Numbered from the stretch's first letter, positions 33,121 through 42,872 are shown. The stretch is DNA of 64,000 nt from Marinospirillum celere (GCF_900112235.1 NZ_FOLH01000002.1:434001-498000), one strand, 5' to 3'. Program-made: numbers and translations. Notes: a model not told the origin generated them from the letters alone.

Positions 33121-33996
33121 ATGAGTTCTAAAAGTGATCATAATTCTGCTCTGAACTATAGGGTTGATGATAAATTATCTTTCATTAATAATTTTCTTGT
33201 GGCTCTGAAAAACACTGGAAATTATTTTGTTTTTAATGTTCTTCCAGCATTAGTGGTGACAAGCTTGCTTTTGCTGATTTGGGAAATGTTGAGCGGCTCG
33301 CAGGGAGCCCTCCTCCCAGCTCCATCACAAGTTGTCAGCGATACTTGGGAATTGATCGTCAACCCCTTCTATAACTATGGCGGGAATGATGTCGGCATGG
33401 GATGGCAAATTCTTGCCAGTCTGGAGAGGGTTGCCTATGGCTATTTGATGGCTGTAGTTGCCGGTGTGGCACTGGGTGTTTTGGTAGGCCAGTCAACCTG
33501 GGCCATGCGCGGTCTGGATCCGGTTTTTCAGGTGCTGAGAACCGTGCCTCCCTTGGCTTGGCTACCTATTTCCCTGGCTGCTTTTCAGGCCAGTAACCCC
33601 TCCGCCATTTTTGTGATTTTCATTACTGCCATTTGGCCCATCATTATCAATACCTCTGTGGGCATTCGTAATATTCCTGATGATTATCGGAATGTTGCTA
33701 AGGTGCTTTCTCTGAATGGCTATGAATACTTTGTGAAAATCATGCTGCCAGCAGCTGCACCCTATATTTTCACTGGTTTGCGAATTGGGGTTGGTCTGTC
33801 CTGGCTAGCTATTGTTGCTGCAGAAATGCTAATTGGTGGCGTAGGTATAGGTTTCTTTATCTGGGATGCCTGGAATGCCTCAATGCTGAGCGACATTATT
33901 TTGGCTTTGGTTTATGTCGGGCTAGTAGGTTTCTTTCTTGACCAGTTTATCGGTTTTATTGGTCGCCTGGTTACTCGTGGAACCAGTAGTAGCTAA
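33121..33996 (+). CDS. nrtB: Nitrate ABC transporter permease
   Basis: 291-residue inner-membrane permease with about six spans. The binding-protein-dependent transport signature is seen in GIRNIPDDYRNVAKVLSLNG and [36 protein letters not shown] and LRTVPPLAWLPISLAAF are typical of the nitrate/taurine-type family. It is 28 bp after nrtA and 20 bp before the ATPase gene. Confidence 0.93.
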   Translation: MSSKSDHNSALNYRVDDKLSFINNFLVALKNTGNYFVFNVLPALVVTSLLLLIWEMLSGSQGALLPAPSQVVSDTWELIVNPFYNYGGNDVGMGWQILASLERVAYGYLMAVVAGVALGVLVGQSTWAMRGLDPVFQVLRTVPPLAWLPISLAAFQASNPSAIFVIFITAIWPIIINTSVGIRNIPDDYRNVAKVLSLNGYEYFVKIMLPAAAPYIFTGLRIGVGLSWLAIVAAEMLIGGVGIGFFIWDAWNASMLSDIILALVYVGLVGFFLDQFIGFIGRLVTRGTSSS

Positions 33997-34016
33997 GAAT
34001 TAATAGGAGTCAAATT

Positions 34017-34874
34017 ATGAGTAATGCATTTCTTTCTATTGAAAAAGTCAACATGGTTTTTGGTGAAGGTAAAAAAGAGACCCGTGTTCTTGATGACATC
34101 AATCTTCAAATAGACAAAGGCGAATATGTATCCATTATTGGTCACTCAGGATGTGGTAAATCAACTGTTTTGAATATTGTTGCTGGCCTGCTTTCGGCAA
34201 CCTCCGGTGGCGTCATTCTGGAAGGAAAAGAAGTTAATTCTCCTGGTCGGGATCGTAGTGTTGTTTTCCAGAATCACTCTTTGCTGCCCTGGCTGACGGT
34301 TTATGAAAATGTCGCTCTTGCCGTGAATAAAGCCTTCAAAAAAACGAAAACGGCTAAAGAGAGACGTGACTGGATACTTCAGAGTTTGGATATGGTGGGT
34401 ATGTCCCATGCGCTGGATAAACGTCCCAATGAAATTTCGGGTGGTATGAAACAGCGTGTAGGTATTGCTAGAGCCCTGTCACTGGAGCCTCGCGTGCTTT
34501 TGCTCGATGAGCCTTTTGGGGCTCTGGATGCTTTGACGCGATCTCATTTGCAGGATGAGGTTATGAGTATTCAAGAAAAATTGAATACAACCATCATTAT
34601 GATTACTCATGATGTTGATGAAGCTGTCTTACTTTCAGATCGCATTGTGATGATGACCAATGGGCCTGAAGCAACCATTGGTGAAATCCTGGATATCGAG
34701 TTACCGCGTCCTCGCAATCGTATCGAGATGGCAGATAACCCGCTTTATAACCGTTATCGCCAGCAGGTATTGAGCTTCCTTTATGAAAAGCAGCGCAAGG
34801 TGGAAGACCTGCCTTCGGCAAAAAAGACGCGAGCAGCAGAAAGCGCAACTAATAAAGAAAAAGAGCTGGCGTAA
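34017..34874 (+). CDS. nrtC: Nitrate ABC transporter ATP-binding protein
   Basis: 285-residue ABC ATPase. Walker A GHSGCGKST near residue 42, Q-loop FQNHSLLPWLTVYENV, signature SGGMKQRVGIARAL, and Walker B VLLLDEPFGALDALTR with the switch His in ITHDVDEAVLLSDRI. It has no C-terminal NrtA-like domain, so it corresponds to the short NasD/NrtD type. The lysine-rich tail is variable. nirB starts 26 bp later. Confidence 0.92.
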   Translation: MSNAFLSIEKVNMVFGEGKKETRVLDDINLQIDKGEYVSIIGHSGCGKSTVLNIVAGLLSATSGGVILEGKEVNSPGRDRSVVFQNHSLLPWLTVYENVALAVNKAFKKTKTAKERRDWILQSLDMVGMSHALDKRPNEISGGMKQRVGIARALSLEPRVLLLDEPFGALDALTRSHLQDEVMSIQEKLNTTIIMITHDVDEAVLLSDRIVMMTNGPEATIGEILDIELPRPRNRIEMADNPLYNRYRQQVLSFLYEKQRKVEDLPSAKKTRAAESATNKEKELA

Positions 34875-34900
34875 GTCTGCTGGTTGAGGAGGTTAGAAAC

Positions 34901-37420
34901 ATGAAAAAGCAACTGCTAGTCATTGGCAATGGCATGGTTGGTCAGCATTTTATTGAACAATTCCTGGATGCTGCTGATGGCGACAGCTGGGAAATCAGAG
35001 TGCTGGGTGAAGAAGCCTATGCAGCCTATGACCGAGTGCACTTGTCCGAGTATTTTGAGCGAGGTCAGGCTGAAGATTTGCTCCTGGCTGACCCGGCTTT
35101 CTATCAGGGTAACAAGATTCAATTACACCTGAACGAGCAGGCGCTTAAAGTTGACCCCCAGGCCAGGAAGGTCACTACTTCCAAAGGAAGTTATGACTAT
35201 GATCAACTGGTTCTGGCCACCGGCTCCTATCCCTTTGTTCCCCCTATTGAAGGCAAAGACCTGCCACATTGCCTGGTCTATCGCACTCTGGATGATCTGG
35301 ATGCCATCAAAGCCAGCGCCGAAGGCAAAACTAAGGGTGTGGTCGTTGGTGGTGGTTTGTTGGGTCTGGAAGCCGCCCACGCCTTGCAAAAACTGGGGTT
35401 GGAGGCTTCGGTCGTTGAGTTTGCGCCGCGCCTGATGCCAGTACAGCTGGATGCTGAGGCCGGGAAACTCTTGCGCCAGAAGATAGAAGATCTGGGTGTT
35501 AAGGTTTACACAGAAAAAGCGACGCAACTGATCCGTCCAGGTGATGAGCATCGCCTGTGCATGGAGTTCAGTGATTCCAGCCACCTGGAAACTGACTTGA
35601 TTGTCTTCTCAGCCGGGATACGTCCTCAGGATGCTCTGGGCCGTGAAGCCGGTCTTAAGTTGGGTGAAAGAGGCGGGATACTAGTGGATAACGCCTGTCG
35701 AACCAGTGATCCCAACATCTATGCAATTGGTGAATGTGCGATTTGGAATAATCAGCATTTTGGTTTGGTCGCTCCTGGTTACCAGATGGCGCGTACTGCT
35801 GCCGCAGCCATTAATGGCGATTCTTCTGTGACCTTCACCGGCGCTGATATGTCCACCAAACTGAAGCTTTTGGGTGTGGATGTAGGCTCAATCGGTGATG
35901 CTCATGTCACTACGCCAGGTGCGCAAACCTACCGCTATTTGAATGAAATTGACGGTATCTACTATAAACTGGTAGTTTCAGAAGATCACAAAAAACTCCT
36001 GGGTGCCATTCTTGTGGGTGATAATGCGCCCTACGATACCCTGCTGCAATATGCCCTGAATGGGATAGACCTGCCCGAGCAGCCAGAAGCCTTGATTCTA
36101 CCGAGCAATGCCGGTGGTCCGCCGGCTTTGGGCGCTGATGCGCTGCCGGATGAAGCCAGTATTTGCTCTTGCCACAATGTCACCAAAGGCGATATTCGTG
36201 AAGCCATGAATGATGGCATTATGAGTCTGGGTGACCTGAAAACCACAACCAAAGCCAGCACTGGCTGTGGTGGCTGTGCGGCCATGCTGAAAACTGTCTT
36301 TGAAAATGAATTGGAAAGTCGCGGTGTTAGTGTTGATCGCTCCCTGTGTGAGCACTTTTCCTATACCCGCCAGGAGCTTTTTCACCTGGTTCAAGTAGAA
36401 GGGATACGTAGTTTTGAAGAACTGCTGGAAAAACATGGCAAGGGTGGCGGCTGTGAAATCTGTAAACCCACGGTTGCTTCAATTCTGGCCAGCTGCTGGA
36501 ATGAACATGTGCATGAAGAACCTCATGTTTCTCTGCAGGACACCAATGATACCTTCATGGCTAATATGCAGAAGAACGGCACCTATTCTGTAGTGCCCAG
36601 AATCCCCGGTGGTGAAATTACTCCAGAGATGCTGATCAAAATCGGTGAGGTGGGTAAAAAATACCAGCTGTATACCAAAATCACCGGTGGGCAGCGGATT
36701 GATCTTTTCGGAGCCACCCTGGATGAACTGCCCCTGATTTGGGAAGAGCTGATCGCCGCTGGTTTTGAAACTGGGCATGCCTATGGTAAATCCCTGAGAA
36801 CCGTTAAATCCTGCGTCGGTAATACCTGGTGCCGCTATGGTGTTCAGGACAGCGTCAGCATGGCGATTTTCCTGGAGAACCGTTACAAGGGTTTGCGCTC
36901 ACCCCATAAAATTAAAATGGCGGTTTCCGGCTGTACCCGTGAGTGCGCTGAAGCGCAAAGCAAGGATATCGGGGTTATTGCCACTGAAAACGGCTGGAAC
37001 CTCTTTGTCTGTGGTAATGGCGGCATGCGTCCACGCCATGCGGATCTTTTTGCCACGGACTTAAGCGATGAAGAACTAATTGCCACTATTGACCGAGTGC
37101 TGATGTTTTACGTACGCACCGGTGATCGTTTGCAACGCACTTCCGTCTGGCTGGAAAACCTGGAAGGTGGTCTGAACTATCTCAAAGAGGTGGTGCTGGA
37201 AGACAGTCTGGGCCTAGGTGCCGAGCTGGAAGCCCAGATGCAACAGGTGGTAGATACCTACCAATGCGAATGGAAAACCGCCATTGAAGACCCCAGCAAA
37301 CGCAAACGCTTCCGCAGCTATGTCAATGCCGATGAACCCAGGCGTGCCCGTATTCAACTGGTTGAAGAAAGAGGCCAGTTGATTCCTGTACGGGATATCA
37401 CTGAAGAGGAGGTCGCATGA
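34901..37420 (+). CDS. nirB: NAD(P)H nitrite reductase large subunit NirB
   Basis: Cytoplasmic six-electron reduction of nitrite to ammonium. Of 839 residues, ~1-320 are the FAD/NAD(P)H part (LLVIGNGMVGQHF; VVVGGGLLGLEAAHALQKLG; IYAIGECA). Residues ~418-465 are a BFD-type 2Fe-2S domain (CSCHNVTKGDIREAMNDG ... CGGC), and ~540-800 the siroheme/4Fe-4S domain with CVGNTWC and CTREC. RBS GAGGAGG precedes ATG. The stop overlaps the nirD ATG by 4 bp. Confidence 0.96.
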   Translation: MKKQLLVIGNGMVGQHFIEQFLDAADGDSWEIRVLGEEAYAAYDRVHLSEYFERGQAEDLLLADPAFYQGNKIQLHLNEQALKVDPQARKVTTSKGSYDYDQLVLATGSYPFVPPIEGKDLPHCLVYRTLDDLDAIKASAEGKTKGVVVGGGLLGLEAAHALQKLGLEASVVEFAPRLMPVQLDAEAGKLLRQKIEDLGVKVYTEKATQLIRPGDEHRLCMEFSDSSHLETDLIVFSAGIRPQDALGREAGLKLGERGGILVDNACRTSDPNIYAIGECAIWNNQHFGLVAPGYQMARTAAAAINGDSSVTFTGADMSTKLKLLGVDVGSIGDAHVTTPGAQTYRYLNEIDGIYYKLVVSEDHKKLLGAILVGDNAPYDTLLQYALNGIDLPEQPEALILPSNAGGPPALGADALPDEASICSCHNVTKGDIREAMNDGIMSLGDLKTTTKASTGCGGCAAMLKTVFENELESRGVSVDRSLCEHFSYTRQELFHLVQVEGIRSFEELLEKHGKGGGCEICKPTVASILASCWNEHVHEEPHVSLQDTNDTFMANMQKNGTYSVVPRIPGGEITPEMLIKIGEVGKKYQLYTKITGGQRIDLFGATLDELPLIWEELIAAGFETGHAYGKSLRTVKSCVGNTWCRYGVQDSVSMAIFLENRYKGLRSPHKIKMAVSGCTRECAEAQSKDIGVIATENGWNLFVCGNGGMRPRHADLFATDLSDEELIATIDRVLMFYVRTGDRLQRTSVWLENLEGGLNYLKEVVLEDSLGLGAELEAQMQQVVDTYQCEWKTAIEDPSKRKRFRSYVNADEPRRARIQLVEERGQLIPVRDITEEEVA

Positions 37421-37767
37421 ACAGCGCACACTTAAATGCAGCCCAGTGGCATCCTGTTTGTCGTCTTGATGACCTGGTCGCTAACTCGGGTGTCGTGGCC
37501 TGGCTGGATGCCCAGCCAGCAGCACTTTTCTGGTTACCAGATCAGGAGCCTGCGATTTATGCACTGGCCCACTATGACCCCCTGGGTAAGGCGGAAGTTC
37601 TGGCGCATGGCCTGGTTTGTGAAAGCCAGGGTGAGTGGTCGGTTGCTTCACCCCTCTACAAGCAACGTTATCGGCTAACTGATGGCCAATGCCTGGAAGA
37701 AGAAAGCATCAAGGTTCGTACCTGGCCGGTTCGACTGGTGGGCGCAGAAGTAGAAGTCTATTATTGA
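37417..37767 (+). CDS. nirD: Nitrite reductase small subunit NirD
   Basis: 116-residue partner of NirB with a Rieske-like fold (WHPVCRLDDLVANSG; YALAHYDPLGKAEVLAHGLV; SPLYKQRYRLTDGQCLEE). It lacks the Cys/His pairs that bind a Rieske cluster, as is normal for NirD. A 4-bp overlap with nirB suggests translational coupling. It closes the nrt-nir operon; a 100-bp gap with only a weak AT-rich hairpin follows. Confidence 0.93.
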   Translation: MNSAHLNAAQWHPVCRLDDLVANSGVVAWLDAQPAALFWLPDQEPAIYALAHYDPLGKAEVLAHGLVCESQGEWSVASPLYKQRYRLTDGQCLEEESIKVRTWPVRLVGAEVEVYY

Positions 37768-37867
37768 TATTCTATTTATGAATATAAAAAGCTCTACTTA
37801 GTATTTTTTGTTTGTCTTGAGAGGCGTTAGACTGCGTAGCAGATCGCTTAATGATAAGGAGAGGTAA

Positions 37868-38365
37868 ATGCCCCTGCTACGTAATCGCCGCCTGGTTGAA
37901 CAGGATAGCTGGCAGTTTCTGCACGTTGATGCAGAAACCGGCCAACTGCCCCAGGAACCCTGGTCGGAAGCTGCTGTTCTTCCTGCTGCCCACCTGGCTG
38001 ATTTGACTGAAGATAAAGTCAAAGCAAGCAAACAACTGGGAGCCTGGTTGACCACTGAAGAAGATCATGAACTTCTGCTGCCCTGGCTGGATCAGTTGCA
38101 ATTGATTGCCATTGAATTCCCTGTCTTTCGGGATGGCCGTGGTTTCAGCCAGGCCCGTCTGCTACGTCGGGCAGGCTTCAAGGGTGAACTCAGAGCCATA
38201 GGTGATGTGGCTCGTGATCGTCTGGCTTATCTGGAGCGCTGTGGCTTTGATGCTTTTGACATCGCTGAAGAGCGCTTTAACTCGGATGATTTACAGGCCT
38301 TCTCTGAGATTAGTGTGAGTTATCAAGTGGAGACGTTCGAGGACGCTGAAACCGCTCCTGCCTAG
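37868..38365 (+). CDS. DUF934 (oxidoreductase-associated) protein
   Basis: 165-residue cytoplasmic protein of the DUF934 family found with sulfite reductase genes. Characteristic stretches: IAIEFPVFRDGRGFSQARLL, RRAGFKGELRAIGDVARDRL, YLERCGFDAFDI. Its biochemical role is unknown; genomic association suggests assistance to CysI. Here it is separated from cysI by 17 kb and sits before cysH and cysG. RBS AAGGAGAGG precedes ATG. Confidence 0.85.
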   Translation: MPLLRNRRLVEQDSWQFLHVDAETGQLPQEPWSEAAVLPAAHLADLTEDKVKASKQLGAWLTTEEDHELLLPWLDQLQLIAIEFPVFRDGRGFSQARLLRRAGFKGELRAIGDVARDRLAYLERCGFDAFDIAEERFNSDDLQAFSEISVSYQVETFEDAETAPA

Positions 38366-38448
38366 TCGAGGCAGCAGGTACTGCTTTTTCAGTCGGTGCC
38401 TTTCACCCGAATCCTGGTAGCTGAGCAAGCTCGATACTTACTTTTACA

Positions 38449-38550
38449 AGTGCAAGGTGTTGATTGTGCAGGCTCTCCACAACAGGAGGTTGCGGCGAGA
38501 GCTTACAGGGATGTATTTACGCGTCCTGACACAAGCAGTTACCTTGCGCT
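38449..38550. repeat. Dispersed structured repeat, copy 3, inverted (between DUF934 gene and cysH)
   Basis: The core 38469-38530 is the reverse complement of the other copies: it contains GAGCTTACAGGGATGTATTT followed by ACGCGTCCTGAC. The inner hairpin is GCAAC/GTTGT. The outer arms AGTGCAAGGT (38449-38458) plus TTGTGCAGG pair with CCTGACACAA and ACCTTGCGCT. It fills most of the 208-bp gap before cysH. Confidence 0.85.
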
Positions 38551-38573
38551 TCGCCCAACTTTTGAGGTGCCTC

Positions 38574-39311
38574 ATGTCCCTTGATGCCTTTCTGGAACCC
38601 GAATCTAGGCAGGAAGCCAAGCCAATTGATCCCGCCCTTCAGGCCAAGCTGGATCAGGTCACTGAACGCCTGCAATCGGCCTGGCAGAAGTATGGCGAGG
38701 CTCTGACCTTTGCCAATAGCCTGGGTGCTGAAGATGCGCTTTTGACCGGCCTGATTGCCGAGCAGCAGCCAGAGATTGCCCAATTTGTGCTGGATACCGG
38801 TCGTTTGCCTGAAGAAACCCTGACCCTGCTAGATCAGGTGCGCAGCCGTTGGCCACAAATTAGTCTTCAGGTGTTTTATCCGGATGCCGAGCAGCTGCAA
38901 GACTTTGTCAATCGTGAAGGCGTGAATGCCTTTTATCGCTCTCAGGAGTTACGTAAAGCCTGCTGTGGCCTGCGCAAGCTGGAGCCTTTAAAGCGGGCTT
39001 TGCAGGGCAAAAAAGCCTGGATTACCGGGCTGCGTCGCGAACAATCTGTCACCCGCGACCAGTTGCAATACAGCCAGTGGGATGCAGGCAATGGCCTGCA
39101 GAAACTGAGTCCTCTGTATGACTGGAGTGAAGCGGAAGTCTGGCAGGCGATCAAGGCGCTTAAGCTGCCCTACAACGCCCTGCATGATCAGGGTTATCCC
39201 AGTATTGGCTGTGCACCCTGTACCCGTGCAGTCCAGCCCGGTGCTGATCCGCGCTCAGGCCGTTGGTGGTGGGAAAATCCAGAAACCCGTGAATGTGGTT
39301 TACACAAGTAA
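38574..39311 (+). CDS. cysH: APS-type adenylylsulfate reductase CysH
   Basis: Reduces APS directly to sulfite and AMP with thioredoxin. From ATG 38574 it has 245 residues. The frame is open upstream to 38457 but runs through the repeat, so I did not extend it. The PP-loop-like SLGAEDALLTGLI is present. The Cys-Cys ... Cys-x-x-Cys set (KACCGLRKLEPL; GCAPCTRAV) binds a 4Fe-4S cluster and marks the APS rather than PAPS enzyme. The C-terminal catalytic cysteine is in ETRECGLHK. This fits the loss of APS kinase on CysN. Confidence 0.93.
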   Translation: MSLDAFLEPESRQEAKPIDPALQAKLDQVTERLQSAWQKYGEALTFANSLGAEDALLTGLIAEQQPEIAQFVLDTGRLPEETLTLLDQVRSRWPQISLQVFYPDAEQLQDFVNREGVNAFYRSQELRKACCGLRKLEPLKRALQGKKAWITGLRREQSVTRDQLQYSQWDAGNGLQKLSPLYDWSEAEVWQAIKALKLPYNALHDQGYPSIGCAPCTRAVQPGADPRSGRWWWENPETRECGLHK

Positions 39312-39326
39312 ATAAAGAGGCCAACT

Positions 39327-40715
39327 TTGGACTATTTCCCCTTTTTCTTTGACCTTAAGGGTCGCTCGCTTCTTCTCGTCGGTGGCGGTGATGTGGGTTT
39401 GCGTAAAGCACGCCTACTGGTGCGTGCCGGTGCTCGCATTGCTTTGGTGTCCCATGAGGTTGATCCCGAGCTTAAAGAATTGCTAGAGGCACATCAGGGG
39501 GAGTGGCTAGCCAGTGACTATTCTGCCGAGCTGCTGGAAGGCCGGGTGCTGGTGGTTGCAGCCACCGATGACCAGGCACTCAACGAGCAGATCCACGCCG
39601 ACTGTATTGCTCGTAACCTGCCGGTTAATGTGGTGGATAATCCTCCCTTGTGTACCTTTATTTTTCCCGCCATCGTGGATCGCTCGCCATTAGTGATTGG
39701 CATTACTTCCAGTGGCAAAGCCCCGGTTCTGGCGCGCTTGCTTAGGGCCAAACTGGAAACCTGGATTCCCACGCGCTATAGCGATCTGGGCCAACTGGCA
39801 GCGCGTTTTCGTGATGCCGTTAAAACCCGATTTAGCAATATCAATCAAAGACGCAAGTTCTGGGAAAGCACCTTTCAAGGCACGGTAGCCGAAAGGGTTT
39901 TTAATGGCCAGATGGAAGAGGCTGAGCGCCTCTTGCAGGAGCAGTTGGATGCTTCCGACAGTCAGGAGCAGGTGGGTGAAGTGTATCTGGTTGGTGCCGG
40001 CCCTGGTGACCCTGAACTCTTGACCTTCAAGGCCCTGCGCTTGATGCAGCAGGCCGATGTGGTGCTCTATGATCGCTTGGTTTCCAAAGAGGTGTTGGAT
40101 CTTTGCCGCCGTGATGCCAAAATGATTTATGTCGGTAAAAAACGCGATAACCATGCCGTCCCCCAGCCGGACATTAATCGTTTGCTGGTGGAACAGGCCA
40201 AGGCCGGTCATCGTGTGGTGCGTTTAAAAGGCGGGGACCCCTTTGTTTTTGGTCGCGGTGGTGAAGAGCTGGAAGAATTGAAAACTGCTGGCGTGCCCTT
40301 TCAGGTGGTGCCAGGCATCACCGCTGCCAATGCCTGCTCTGCCTATGCTGGCATTCCTCTGACCCACCGGGACTATGCCCAGTCGGTGAAGATGATCACC
40401 GGTCAGCTGAAAAACCGCACCAGTGAATTGAATTTTGCGGAAATGATTCACCCCAACCAGACGCTGGTCTTTTATATGGGTCTGCATACTTTGGAGCTGC
40501 TTGTTCAGGGGTTGTTGGAACACGGTAAACCCACTGACACACGTATTGCTATCGTTTCGCAAGGCAGCACGCCGGAACAGCGGGTTCTGACTGGCACCCT
40601 GGTGGATATTCTTGCCCAGCAAGAAAAAGCCCAGCTGCCTGCCCCGGCTATCATTATTGTCGGTGAGGTGGTGGAGTTGCAGCCGCAATTGGTCTGGTTT
40701 AATACCTCAGATTAA
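39327..40715 (+). CDS. cysG: Siroheme synthase CysG (dehydrogenase/ferrochelatase plus SUMT)
   Basis: Trifunctional siroheme synthase, 462 residues. The N-terminal half (about 1-205) has the NAD-binding [17 protein letters not shown] and [20 protein letters not shown]. The C-terminal half (from about 216) is [59 protein letters not shown]. The start codon is TTG at 39327, after an AGAGG element. It lies 15 bp after cysH. Siroheme is needed by both CysI and NirB in this window. The 3' end overlaps the TonB receptor gene by 17 bp, tail to tail. Confidence 0.95.
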   Translation: MDYFPFFFDLKGRSLLLVGGGDVGLRKARLLVRAGARIALVSHEVDPELKELLEAHQGEWLASDYSAELLEGRVLVVAATDDQALNEQIHADCIARNLPVNVVDNPPLCTFIFPAIVDRSPLVIGITSSGKAPVLARLLRAKLETWIPTRYSDLGQLAARFRDAVKTRFSNINQRRKFWESTFQGTVAERVFNGQMEEAERLLQEQLDASDSQEQVGEVYLVGAGPGDPELLTFKALRLMQQADVVLYDRLVSKEVLDLCRRDAKMIYVGKKRDNHAVPQPDINRLLVEQAKAGHRVVRLKGGDPFVFGRGGEELEELKTAGVPFQVVPGITAANACSAYAGIPLTHRDYAQSVKMITGQLKNRTSELNFAEMIHPNQTLVFYMGLHTLELLVQGLLEHGKPTDTRIAIVSQGSTPEQRVLTGTLVDILAQQEKAQLPAPAIIIVGEVVELQPQLVWFNTSD

Positions 40716-42771
40716 TGCCTGCATAAAAGTGTCTGCCTGGGCCGGGTTCCAGATAGTTGTCACCAGAGTTGATGCGCAGGTTGGCCGGATAGTCACGGTT
40801 AAACAGGTTGTTGATACCGATATAGGTATCCACCCTGAGGTGTTGAAGTTGCTGACGGCTACCCAGACGACTATTGACTAGACCATAGCCACTCACCTGG
40901 CGGCTGTTTTGATTATCGGCATAGACTTCGCTGATCAGCAGGCTATCCACTATGGCAAAAAAACCACTGGTTTCTCGCCAGGCCAGCTCGGCAAAAAGCT
41001 GGTGTTCAGGAAGGCCAGGCAAGCGTTTATTGTTCAGGTTGTTGCCTTCTTCATCCTCAAAGCGGCGAAAACGAAAATCCGACCAGGTATAGGCCAGGCG
41101 GGTAACTAACTGCTTGTTGAAGTTGTAATCCAGGCTGGCTTCCAACCCCAGGCGGCGGGTTTTACCGGCATTGGCAAAGCGATCCGGGTCAGAGGCAATC
41201 TTGATGATTTCATCGTCCGTGGTGACTTGGAAAACAGCCAACTGATATTGGCTGCTGGGATTGAAAGCGCCTTTCAAACCTGTTTCCAGATTCAGTGCCT
41301 GCTGGGGTTTAAGTTGCGGATCAAAACCGGCTTCAGGCTCATTGGGGTCATAGAATTCCGTAAAGGTTGGGCTTTCAAAGGAAGTGCCCAGGCGTGCGTA
41401 AAGTTGATGGTCAGGGTTCAGGCTGAGGCTTAAACCCAGGGTGGTGCTGAATTCATCGAAACTTTGTTTGCCTGAAGCCTGGCCTTCCGGGGTAAAGCGA
41501 TCCTCAATTTCCATGTCCAACTGGTCATAACGCCCACCCAGAGTCAGCGTCAGGGCAGAGGTTAAAGGCCAGTCGATTTCACCATAAACACCCAGGCTGG
41601 TGGCCGTTTCCAGCGCATCCTGCGATTGGCCGGTTACCTCCGCATCCGGGTTGACGGAGTAGCGCTGGCGATCATCGCTTTGCTGCAAGAGTTCGACACC
41701 CACTACCCACGGCAGGCGTTGCTGATTCAACACGAAGCTGTCTCTGTAGTTGCCGCCCAGTCCATAAAAGTGCCGCTCAAATTCAATCAAGCTGGGGCCG
41801 GGAAAGGGCAGTTGCTGTTGAAAATCCCGATGACTATAAAAGACCTGTAGGCGCAGCTCGCCCGTCAGGTTATGGCGATCTGAATATTCCAGGCCCAGGC
41901 GTTGCTGCTGAACTTCCTGCCCGGCATTTAAAGCCAGTGCATTGGCTGAGGCCTGACCTGGATTTTCTCTGGCCTGCTGACGTGTCAAACCAGCTGGGTC
42001 CTGGCCCAGGGGTTGATCCAGCGCGGTAAACACCAGACGCAGGTTACGATCTTCGGCGAGCCAATAGTTGGCTTGGGTATTGATCAGGCGTTTTTCTGTT
42101 TGACTCTGTTCACGATAGCCCTGATAGCGCATTTGCCAACCACTGACATGACCTGTCCAGCGTCCATTTTGACCGCCTGCCAGAGCGCCGATTCGATAGA
42201 AATCATCGCTGCCCACCTGTCCTCTGGCTTCCATTTCTATGTCTTCACTGCCATCACGGGTGCGCAAGAGGACAACACCTCCAGCGGCATTGCCATAGAG
42301 CGCTGAAGAAGGGCCGCGCAGAACTTCGGCTTCAGTCAGGGACTGTAAATCAATGGTATCCACCTGTGACTGACCGTCCGGCAGGGTTTCGGGAAAGCCA
42401 TCGACCCGCAGGTGAAGACCTCGAATGCCAAAGGGTGCCCGGGCCCCAAAGCCCCGAATGGATAAGCGCAGATTCTGAGCAAAGTTATAACGATTTTGAA
42501 AAAAAGTGCCTGGCACTCGATTTAGGCTTTCATCAAGTTGTAGCTGCTGACGCCCGCTTTGCAACTGGGTTGAGTCCAAATAACTGATAGCTGCTGCGGT
42601 GTCTTTAAGCTCCCGCTCCAGACCTGCCGCTGTCACTGTAAGCGGTGGCAGCTCAACGCTGGGCTCATCAGCTAGAGAAGTGGTCGAAAAAAAGGCCCAA
42701 GCAACCAGCAGACTCAACAAGGACAGGTATCGAAACAGGAGCTTCACAGGCTTTCCTTTAGTTGCGGTCAA
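40699..42771 (-). CDS. TonB-dependent outer-membrane receptor
   Basis: 690-residue receptor: signal peptide ([19 protein letters not shown]), TonB-box-like PPLTVTAAG, plug domain ([47 protein letters not shown]) and a 22-strand beta-barrel ending [12 protein letters not shown] with the terminal aromatic residue. An in-frame GTG at codon 9 is an alternative start. The ligand is unknown; the type is near siderophore and other metal-complex receptors. It is divergent from tetR, with two palindromic sites between. Confidence 0.9.
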   Translation of the reverse strand: MTATKGKPVKLLFRYLSLLSLLVAWAFFSTTSLADEPSVELPPLTVTAAGLERELKDTAAAISYLDSTQLQSGRQQLQLDESLNRVPGTFFQNRYNFAQNLRLSIRGFGARAPFGIRGLHLRVDGFPETLPDGQSQVDTIDLQSLTEAEVLRGPSSALYGNAAGGVVLLRTRDGSEDIEMEARGQVGSDDFYRIGALAGGQNGRWTGHVSGWQMRYQGYREQSQTEKRLINTQANYWLAEDRNLRLVFTALDQPLGQDPAGLTRQQARENPGQASANALALNAGQEVQQQRLGLEYSDRHNLTGELRLQVFYSHRDFQQQLPFPGPSLIEFERHFYGLGGNYRDSFVLNQQRLPWVVGVELLQQSDDRQRYSVNPDAEVTGQSQDALETATSLGVYGEIDWPLTSALTLTLGGRYDQLDMEIEDRFTPEGQASGKQSFDEFSTTLGLSLSLNPDHQLYARLGTSFESPTFTEFYDPNEPEAGFDPQLKPQQALNLETGLKGAFNPSSQYQLAVFQVTTDDEIIKIASDPDRFANAGKTRRLGLEASLDYNFNKQLVTRLAYTWSDFRFRRFEDEEGNNLNNKRLPGLPEHQLFAELAWRETSGFFAIVDSLLISEVYADNQNSRQVSGYGLVNSRLGSRQQLQHLRVDTYIGINNLFNRDYPANLRINSGDNYLEPGPGRHFYAGINLRY

Positions 42772-42826
42772 TACTCAAGGAGCTTAATCCTAGAAGTTAT
42801 GACTTGCCAAATTCGACTGTTAACTA

Positions 42827-42857
42827 TACCATCCGGTATTAACTTTACCATACGGTT
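42827..42857. promoter_or_regulatory. Tandem TetR-type operators between the TonB receptor and tetR
   Basis: TACC-ATCC-GGTA (42827-42838) and TACC-ATAC-GGTT (42846-42857) are two related short palindromes with centres 19 bp apart, close to two helical turns. They sit 16-46 bp before the tetR start and also in front of the divergent receptor gene. Confidence 0.6.
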
Positions 42858-42872
42858 GTTTAAGGTGAGATC

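Noticed and set aside
38457-38573. Longer N-terminus for cysH
   Set aside because: The extension translates the dispersed repeat; ATG 38574 yields a standard CysH start after GAGGTG.
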